Shown in pieces: positions 58,695 through 64,000 of a stretch of 64,000 nt of DNA. The number at the start of each line of letters is the position of its first letter. The stretch's first letter is position 1. Source of the stretch: Actinomadura opuntiae (GTDB lineage Bacteria; Actinomycetota; Actinomycetes; Streptosporangiales; Streptosporangiaceae); the NCBI RefSeq assembly GCF_030283205.1, contig NZ_JASNWF010000021.1, positions 145,565 to 209,564 on the forward strand, given 5' to 3'. The notes under the pieces are model-generated. The model ran no database searches and was not told the DNA's origin. It was given only the letters and a program-made list of their open reading frames with translations. The translations under genes and the position numbers were made by a program.

Positions 58695-59801
58695 ATGGGG
58701 GAGACGCATGCGGAAGGGACGCGACCGGCGAGCGCGCACGAGGAGCGGCGCCGCCGGCTGGCCGCGCTCGTCGCCGGGACCGGCGCAGGCGCGCTGCTGG
58801 TCACCCGGCTCGTCAACGTCCGCTACCTGACCGGCCTCGACAGCTCCAACGCCGCGCTGCTCGTCCCCGCGGACGGCCCGGCGCTGCTGGCCACCGACGG
58901 CCGCTACGCCGGGATGGCCGCCGAGGTCTGCCCCGAGCTGGAGACCCTGGTGGAGCGCCGGACGGCCGAGGCGCTCACCACCCGGGCCGCCGCCGACGGG
59001 CACCGCGTCCTCGGCTTCGAGGCGCACGGCCTCACCGTCGAACGGCACGCCGGCCTCGGCGAGGCCGCCGACATCCCGCTGCGCCCCCTCGGCCACCTCG
59101 TCGAGGAGCTGCGCCGGATCAAGGACGAGGAGGAGATCGGCCTGCTGCGGGAGGCGTGCGCCATCACCGACCGCGCGTTCGAGGCCGTCCTGCCGCAGGT
59201 CCGCGCCGGCGTCACCGAACGGGCCGTCGCCATCGCCCTCGAACGCGCCATGGTCGACCTCGGCGCCGAGGGCCCCGCGTTCGACTCGATCGTCGCGTCC
59301 GGGCCGAACGGCGCCGTCCCGCACCACCACCCCGGCGGCCGCGAGCTGCAGCGCGGCGACCTGGTCACGATGGACTTCGGGGCGCGCTACGGCGGCTACC
59401 ACGCCGACATGACCCGCACCGTCGCCATCGGCGAGCCCGCCGGCTGGCAGCGCGACCTGTACGACCTGGTCCTGCGCGCGCAGCTCGCCTCGATCGCCGT
59501 CGCCCGCCCCGGCACCGAGACCAAGGACGTCGACGCCGCCGCCCGCGACCTCATCAAGGCGGCCGGGCACGGCGAGGCGTTCACCCACGGGCTCGGGCAC
59601 GGCGTCGGGCTGGAGATCCACGAGGCACCGCTCCTCGGGTACGACAAGACCGGTAAGCTGAGGGATCGAGTTCCGATCACCGCGGAGCCGGGGGTGTACC
59701 TGGCGGGCCGGGGCGGAGTCCGCATCGAGGACACGTTGGTCGTCCGCGCGGGCGGCCCGGAGCTCCTCACGACAACGACGAAGGACCTGCTCGTACTCTG
59801 A
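58695..59801 (+). CDS. pepP: Xaa-Pro aminopeptidase (M24 family)
   Basis: 368 aa. Creatinase N-domain then pita-bread domain with all metal ligands: Asp227 (MDFGA), Asp238 (YHADMTR), His302 (GHGVG), Glu331 (TAEPGVY) and Glu345 (RIEDT). Removes N-terminal residues before proline. In most actinobacteria this gene directly follows aroQ; here about 4.9 kb intervenes. It is followed by efp (40 nt) and nusB. Confidence 0.93.
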   Translation: MGETHAEGTRPASAHEERRRRLAALVAGTGAGALLVTRLVNVRYLTGLDSSNAALLVPADGPALLATDGRYAGMAAEVCPELETLVERRTAEALTTRAAADGHRVLGFEAHGLTVERHAGLGEAADIPLRPLGHLVEELRRIKDEEEIGLLREACAITDRAFEAVLPQVRAGVTERAVAIALERAMVDLGAEGPAFDSIVASGPNGAVPHHHPGGRELQRGDLVTMDFGARYGGYHADMTRTVAIGEPAGWQRDLYDLVLRAQLASIAVARPGTETKDVDAAARDLIKAAGHGEAFTHGLGHGVGLEIHEAPLLGYDKTGKLRDRVPITAEPGVYLAGRGGVRIEDTLVVRAGGPELLTTTTKDLLVL

Positions 59802-59841
59802 AGCCGACCAGCGAGCGGGCCGCGACCGGGAGAACAACGCA

Positions 59842-60399
59842 GTGGCGACGACGAACGACCTCAAGAACGGCATGACGCTGAACCTCGACGGCCAGCTGTG
59901 GACCGTCACCGAGTTCCAGCACGTCAAGCCCGGCAAGGGCGGCGCGTTCGTCCGCACCAAGCTCAAGAACGTGCTGTCGGGCAAGGTCGTCGACAAGACC
60001 TTCAACGCCGGCACCAAGGTCGACGTGGCGAGCGTGGACAAGCGCGAGATGCAGTACCTCTACCGCGAGGGCGAGGACTTCGTCTTCATGGACACCGAGA
60101 CCTACGACCAGCCGCACATCCCGGCGACGGTCGTCGGGGACGCCGCGAACTACCTGCTGCCCGAGCAGAACGCCGTGATCGCGTTCAACAACGAGAACCC
60201 GCTCTACGTCGAGCTGCCCGCCGCCGTGGTGCTGGAGATCACCGAGACCGAGCCCGGCCTGCAGGGCGACCGCTCCACCGGCGGCAGCAAGCCCGCCACG
60301 CTGGAGACCGGCGCGCAGATCCAGGTGCCGCTGTTCATCACCACCGGCGAGAAGGTCAAGGTCGACACCCGCTCCGGCGAGTACCTCGGCCGCGGCTGA
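59842..60399 (+). CDS. efp: Elongation factor P
   Basis: 185 aa, complete. Relieves ribosome stalling at polyproline. The tip loop reads KPGKGGAFVR with Lys32 at the modification position. Actinobacterial EF-Ps often carry PGKGP and act without modification; here the fifth position is Gly. OB-domain motifs and the C-terminal DTRSGEYLGR are conserved. GTG start after GGGAG. Confidence 0.97.
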   Translation: MATTNDLKNGMTLNLDGQLWTVTEFQHVKPGKGGAFVRTKLKNVLSGKVVDKTFNAGTKVDVASVDKREMQYLYREGEDFVFMDTETYDQPHIPATVVGDAANYLLPEQNAVIAFNNENPLYVELPAAVVLEITETEPGLQGDRSTGGSKPATLETGAQIQVPLFITTGEKVKVDTRSGEYLGRG

Positions 60400-60400
60400 G

Positions 60401-60817
60401 ATGGCGGCACGGACCAAAGCGCGCAAACTCGCCCTCGACATCCTGTTCGCCGCCGAGCTGCGGGAGGAGCGGCCGACGGAGGTGCTGGCGGCGCGCGGGC
60501 GCCCGAACCAGGACGAGCTGTCGGAGTACCCGCACGCCGTGCGGCTGATCGAGGGCGTGCAGGAGCACCGGGAGCGGATCGACGAGCTGATCGCCACCTA
60601 CGCGACCGGCTGGACGCTGGAGCGGATGCCGGTCGTCGACCGCAACGTCCTGCGGATGGGCGCCTTCGAGCTGCTCTGGCTGGACGACGTGCCGGACGGC
60701 GTGGCGGTCAGCGAGGCGGTCGGGCTGGCGACCGAGCTGTCCACCGACGAGTCGCCCCGCTTCGTCAACGGCCTGCTCTCCCGCCTCCAGCAACTCAAGC
60801 CGTCGCTGTCGCTGTAG
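60401..60817 (+). CDS. nusB: Transcription antitermination factor NusB
   Basis: 138 aa all-helical RNA-binding protein. KARKLALDILFAAE near the N-terminus and LERMPVVDRNVLRMGAFELL plus SPRFVNGLLSRL match NusB. Works with NusE in rRNA antitermination. Starts 2 nt after efp, so co-transcribed. Confidence 0.95.
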   Translation: MAARTKARKLALDILFAAELREERPTEVLAARGRPNQDELSEYPHAVRLIEGVQEHRERIDELIATYATGWTLERMPVVDRNVLRMGAFELLWLDDVPDGVAVSEAVGLATELSTDESPRFVNGLLSRLQQLKPSLSL

Positions 60818-60859
60818 CCCGGGGGGCGGTCTCCCGCGCTTCACCGGGGTGAAGGCGGC

Positions 60860-60865
60860 TAGGGT
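60860..60865 (+). promoter_or_regulatory. Leaderless minus-10 box of methyltransferase gene
   Basis: TAGGGT, 8 nt, ATG 60874. A GGGCGGGG follows but sits too close to the ATG for a clear ribosome site. Confidence 0.5.
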
Positions 60866-60873
60866 GGGCGGGG

Positions 60874-61659
60874 ATGAACGACGTTAGCGGAGCGGCCGTG
60901 GCCGGCCGGCAACAGAAGCGGGTGCGGGGCGGCAGCCGCGTGCGCAGCGCGGTGCTGTGGGAGGCGCTGCGCGCCGTCCTCGACCGCATCGCCCCGGAGA
61001 CCGGCCGGAGCGACGTCGTCGACGTGGGCGGCGGCACCGGCGGGTTCGCGGTGCCGCTGGCCGAGCTCGGCCACCGGGTCACCGTCGTGGACGCCAACCC
61101 CGACGCGCTCGCCGCGCTGGAGCGCCGCGCCGCCGAGTCCGGGGTGACGGTCCGCGCCGTGCAGGGCGACGCCGTCGACCTGCCCGACCTGCTCGGCGCC
61201 GACGCCGCCGACCTCGTGCTGTGCCACAGCGTGCTGGAGTACGTCGACGACCCCGGCGCGGCGATGGCCGCGCTGACCGGGGCCGTCCGGCCGGGCGGGT
61301 CGGTGAGCGTGCTGGTGGCCGGGCAGGTCGCCGCCGCGCTGCACCGCGCCCTGTCCGGGCACTTCGACGACGCGCGGCGGGTCCTGACCGACGTGTCGGG
61401 CCGGTGGGGCGAGGGCGACCGGATGCCCCGCCGCTTCACCCGCGAGACGCTGTCGGCGCTGGTGCGCGGCGCGGGCCTGCGGGTCGCCGAGCTGCACGGC
61501 GTGCGGATCTTCGCCGACCTGGTGCCGAGCGGCCTGCTGGACGGCGACGCCGGCTCGGCGGAGGCGCTGATCGCCCTGGAGTCGGTCGCGGCGGTCCACC
61601 CGGTGCTGCGGGACCTGGCCACCCAGCTGCACCTGGTGGCCGACAAGCCGGCCGGGTAG
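60874..61659 (+). CDS. Class I SAM-dependent methyltransferase
   Basis: 261 aa. SAM motif I VVDVGGGTGGFAVPLAE (about 48-64), motif II VTVVDANPDAL, and LCHSVLEYVDD (post-I/IV region). The substrate is unknown; similarity to tRNA/small-molecule methyltransferases of the Methyltransf_11/25 type. The lone helix RQQKRVRGGSRVRSA at the N-terminus is basic and could contact nucleic acid. 21 nt before dinB. Confidence 0.85.
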   Translation: MNDVSGAAVAGRQQKRVRGGSRVRSAVLWEALRAVLDRIAPETGRSDVVDVGGGTGGFAVPLAELGHRVTVVDANPDALAALERRAAESGVTVRAVQGDAVDLPDLLGADAADLVLCHSVLEYVDDPGAAMAALTGAVRPGGSVSVLVAGQVAAALHRALSGHFDDARRVLTDVSGRWGEGDRMPRRFTRETLSALVRGAGLRVAELHGVRIFADLVPSGLLDGDAGSAEALIALESVAAVHPVLRDLATQLHLVADKPAG

Positions 61660-61680
61660 CGCCGTGAGCCGAGTGGTCCC

Positions 61681-62946
61681 GTGAGCCGCAAGCAGCAGCT
61701 GCACCGTCCCGGCCCGCAGCCGGGCCCGCCCGCCGACGACACCGGCTGCCCGATCCTGCACGTGGACATGGACGCGTTCTTCGTCAGCGTCGAGCTGCTG
61801 GAGCGGCCGGAGCTGCGGGGACGTCCGGTGGTGGTGGGCGGCGCGGGGCCGCGCGGGGTGGTGTCCGCCGCGTCCTACGAGGCCCGCCGGTTCGGCGTGC
61901 ACTCGGCGATGCCGATGTCGCGGGCGCGGCGGCTGTGCCCGCAGGCGGTGGTGCTGCCGGTCAGCCACGGCAAGTACGGGCGGGTGTCGGCGGCGGTCTT
62001 CGAGATCTTCCGGTCGGTCACGCCGCTGGTGGAGGGCCTGTCGCTGGACGAGGCCTTCCTGGACGTCGGGGGCGCGCTGCGGCGCCTCGGCCGCCCGGCC
62101 GAGATCGCCCGGATGATCCGCGAGGAGGTCCGCGCGCAGCAGGGCATCACCTGCTCGGTCGGCGTTGCCAGCACCAAGTTCGTCGCCAAGCTCGCCTCGA
62201 CCCGGTGCAAGCCGGACGGGCTGCTGGTGGTGCCCGCCGACGGCGTCGTGGACTTCCTGCACCCGCTGCCCGTCGCGTCCCTGTGGGGCGTGGGGGAGCG
62301 GACCGAGCAGGCGCTGACCCGCCTCGGCCTGCGCACCGTCGGGCAGCTCGCGCAGACCCCGGTGACGACGCTGCAACGCGAGCTCGGCAACGCGCTGGGC
62401 ACCCACCTGCACGAGCTGGCGTGGGGCCGCGACCCGCGCGAGGTCGTCCCGCACACCCCGGACAAGAGCATCGGCGCCGAGGAGACCTTCGACACCGACG
62501 TCGACGACCCGGAGGTGATCCGCCGGGAGCTGCTGCGGCTGGCCGAGAAGGTCGGCGCGCGGCTGCGCGAGGCCGGAACCGCCGGACGGACGGTGAGCGT
62601 CAAACTCCGGATGGCGAGCTTCAAGACGATCACGCGGGCGCGCACCCTCCGCGAGCCCACCGACCTCGCTCGTGTGATCTACGTCACAGCGTGCGAACTG
62701 TATGAGGGCGCGGGGCTGGAACGGGTACGACTCCGTCTGGTCGGGGTGCGGGTGGAGAACCTGGGCCCGGCCGGCGAGGCCCCCCGTCAGCTCGCCCTCG
62801 ACGAGCCGGAACGCGGCTGGCGTGAGGCCGAGCGCGCGATGGACCAGGTGGCGCACCGGTTCGGCCGCGGAGCCGTCCGTCCCGCCGCCCTGGTCGAGCG
62901 CGCGCACGACGGTGACGCACGCGACGGCAGGGACGGGAGACGATGA
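61681..62946 (+). CDS. dinB: DNA polymerase IV
   Basis: 421 aa Y-family translesion polymerase. Catalytic acids Asp29 (HVDMDAFFVSVE) and Asp123/Glu124 (SLDEAFLDV); the steric-gate region is FF at 33-34. Helix-hairpin-helix and little-finger domain follow (VGERTEQALTRLG; TVSVKLRMASFKTITRARTL). A clamp-binding-like QLALDE occurs near the C-terminus. GTG start at 61681; the Arg/Asp-rich tail is variable. Confidence 0.95.
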   Translation: MSRKQQLHRPGPQPGPPADDTGCPILHVDMDAFFVSVELLERPELRGRPVVVGGAGPRGVVSAASYEARRFGVHSAMPMSRARRLCPQAVVLPVSHGKYGRVSAAVFEIFRSVTPLVEGLSLDEAFLDVGGALRRLGRPAEIARMIREEVRAQQGITCSVGVASTKFVAKLASTRCKPDGLLVVPADGVVDFLHPLPVASLWGVGERTEQALTRLGLRTVGQLAQTPVTTLQRELGNALGTHLHELAWGRDPREVVPHTPDKSIGAEETFDTDVDDPEVIRRELLRLAEKVGARLREAGTAGRTVSVKLRMASFKTITRARTLREPTDLARVIYVTACELYEGAGLERVRLRLVGVRVENLGPAGEAPRQLALDEPERGWREAERAMDQVAHRFGRGAVRPAALVERAHDGDARDGRDGRR

Positions 62947-63093
62947 GAGAAGGCGGTGAGCTGACCGGTATGGGGCGCGGGACCCGCCGTTCGCTTTCGT
63001 ACGCCGGTGAGTGCTCGTATTCTGGGCATATCACCGTTGACGTTCCCGTCCCGCATCGGATACCCCGCCGCGGGGCTGTCGTTGGGAGGCGCC

Positions 63094-63483
63094 GTGCCGC
63101 TCTCTGAGCACGAACAGCGCATGCTCGAGCAGATCGAGCAGGCGCTGTACGCCGAGGATCCGAAGTTCGCGCACGCCGTCCGCTCGACCAACCCCCAGGT
63201 CCACTACAAGCGCCGGATCATCAAGGCCGCCCTCGGCTTCGTCGTCGGCGTCTGCGCCCTGATGGCCGGGCTCGTCATCAACGCCGGAACGGTCACCATC
63301 GCGGTCAGCGTGGCCGGCTTCCTGCTCATGGTGGTCTGCTGTGTCTGGGCTCTGACGAGCTGGAAGCGGATGACGGGCATCGGGAACGAGCCCGCCCGGC
63401 GCGGCCGCCAGGCCCGCCCGGCGAAGGCCGGCTTCATGGAGCGGATGGAGGAGCGCTGGCGCCGCCGCACCGAGGGCGAGTGA
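63094..63483 (+). CDS. DUF3040 membrane protein
   Basis: 129 aa. PLSEHEQRMLEQIEQALYAE at the start is the DUF3040 hallmark; two membrane helices follow (about 48-65 and 70-92) with a basic C-terminus. Function unknown, widespread in actinobacteria near cell-division and wall genes. GTG 63094 with GGGAGG just upstream; an upstream in-frame GTG at 63007 is rejected because it precedes the ribosome site. Confidence 0.9.
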   Translation: MPLSEHEQRMLEQIEQALYAEDPKFAHAVRSTNPQVHYKRRIIKAALGFVVGVCALMAGLVINAGTVTIAVSVAGFLLMVVCCVWALTSWKRMTGIGNEPARRGRQARPAKAGFMERMEERWRRRTEGE

Positions 63484-63578
63484 CCCGGCGGCGCTTCCTC
63501 CCCGTCCGCTGAGCCGACCGCTCCCGTCCTCAGCCGACATCCGGCCGACCGAGACCGGCGCCGCGGGGCCCGACGCCC

Positions 63579-64000
63579 CTAGCGGCGCCGCAGCCGGTTC
63601 GGGAGGTCGTTGAGGCGGTCGGCCAGGTCGGCCGTACGGGAACCGGCCCCGCGCAGCGCCGACCGCGCCTGCGCGATCGACGACGGCGGGAAGACCCGGG
63701 CCCGCCACCGCGCGCGGCGGCCGACGGACGCGGCGAACGCCGCCCGGACGGTCCGCACATCGGCGCGCAGCCGCTCCGGCGGGTCGGCGACCCGGGTCCG
63801 CGAATAGCGGGCCAGCTCCTCGGCGCGGGCGATCCGGCCGAGCGCCTCGGCGCCGACCGGGTCCAGCTCCAGCAGCTCGCCGAGCCGCCGCGCGGCCGCG
63901 CGCGGCGAGTCGCTCGGCCGCCACTCCAGCCCGTGGTCGAGCGCGTCGGCGCGCATCTCCCGCCACGCCGCGTGCGCGGCGCCGCCGCCGGCGTCGCGGC
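63579..64000 (-). CDS. C-terminal end of TgpA-like transglutaminase-domain protein (partial)
   Basis: The frame is open from the window edge to the stop at 63579 (about 140 residues). REMRADALDHGLEWRPSDSPRAAARRLGEL, then EALGRIARAEELARYSR, is the cytoplasmic tail found after the last membrane helix of TgpA/DUF4129-type transglutaminase proteins. Catalytic residues lie outside the window. Convergent with DUF3040, 95 bp between stops. Confidence 0.7.
   Translation of the reverse strand, partial: RDAGGGAAHAAWREMRADALDHGLEWRPSDSPRAAARRLGELLELDPVGAEALGRIARAEELARYSRTRVADPPERLRADVRTVRAAFAASVGRRARWRARVFPPSSIAQARSALRGAGSRTADLADRLNDLPNRLRRR

Overview
This is chromosomal DNA of a very GC-rich, filamentous-type actinobacterium. 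GTG and TTG starts are frequent, genes are tightly coupled by ATGA/GTGA overlaps, and the window carries an F420/LLM oxidoreductase, an aroC-aroK-aroB-aroQ block with pepP-efp-nusB, CU044_5270, DUF3040, SseB and Mth938 proteins, and a DUF222/HNH gene. The flavour is Thermomonosporaceae/Streptosporangiales (Actinomadura-like), but that placement is inference. No rRNA, tRNA or CRISPR array was recognised.

Layout. 1-3012 (minus): a sulfur operon of a Tat-exported sulfite-oxidase-like molybdoenzyme, an SBP56/methanethiol-oxidase protein and a membrane protein cut by the window edge. 3140-6894 (plus): a maturation operon for molybdenum hydroxylases (MoxR/CoxD ATPase, VWA/CoxE, XdhC/CoxI, MocA). 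6895-10750: a DUF6986 aldolase-like protein, a DHA2 drug exporter with palindromic operators, and an aldose epimerase. 10780-14620 (minus): DUF1116-FdrA-DUF2877, the three-part oxamate carbamoyltransferase set (AllG-AllF-AllH). 14833-22332 (plus): a PucR regulator, an NCS2 uracil/xanthine permease and a three-subunit molybdenum hydroxylase. Then come a polysaccharide deacetylase, a CoxG-like protein, a Pr6Pr membrane protein, an ABC transporter, an FKBP and a hydantoinase HyuA-HyuB pair. The genes from 3.1 to 24 kb read as one purine/pyrimidine (ureide) catabolism district, in which permease, hydroxylase, chaperones, membrane anchor and carbamoyl-transfer enzyme fit together.

30.9-36.4 kb is an accessory stretch: MerR and Mth938 genes, then two nearly identical 186-bp nested-dyad repeats in inverted orientation (32801-32986 and 36108-36293). 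They bracket a menB relic, a DUF222/HNH gene and a 915-bp insertion sequence with terminal repeats and a 3-bp target duplication.

36.4-50.4 kb is mixed metabolism: a P-loop kinase, CaiB/BaiF CoA-transferase with a MatB-like ligase, a 67-aa membrane protein with cytosine deaminase, TetR/SDR, a two-component system, an aminotransferase, an ECF sigma factor with its CU044_5270 partner, a barbiturase/cyanurate-hydrolase-family enzyme, SseB and PhyH. Cytosine deaminase, ring-opening amidohydrolase and malonyl-CoA-synthetase-like genes could form an oxidative pyrimidine route.

50.5-64.0 kb is housekeeping: aroC-K-B-Q, an interruption of lipid and redox genes (TetR, thioesterase, enoyl-CoA isomerase, LLM oxidoreductase, amine oxidase), then pepP-efp-nusB, a methyltransferase, dinB, DUF3040 and the C-terminus of a TgpA-like protein. 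Across the window at least ten genes have a TAnnnT box 6-8 nt before the start codon, which points to leaderless transcription as a common mode.
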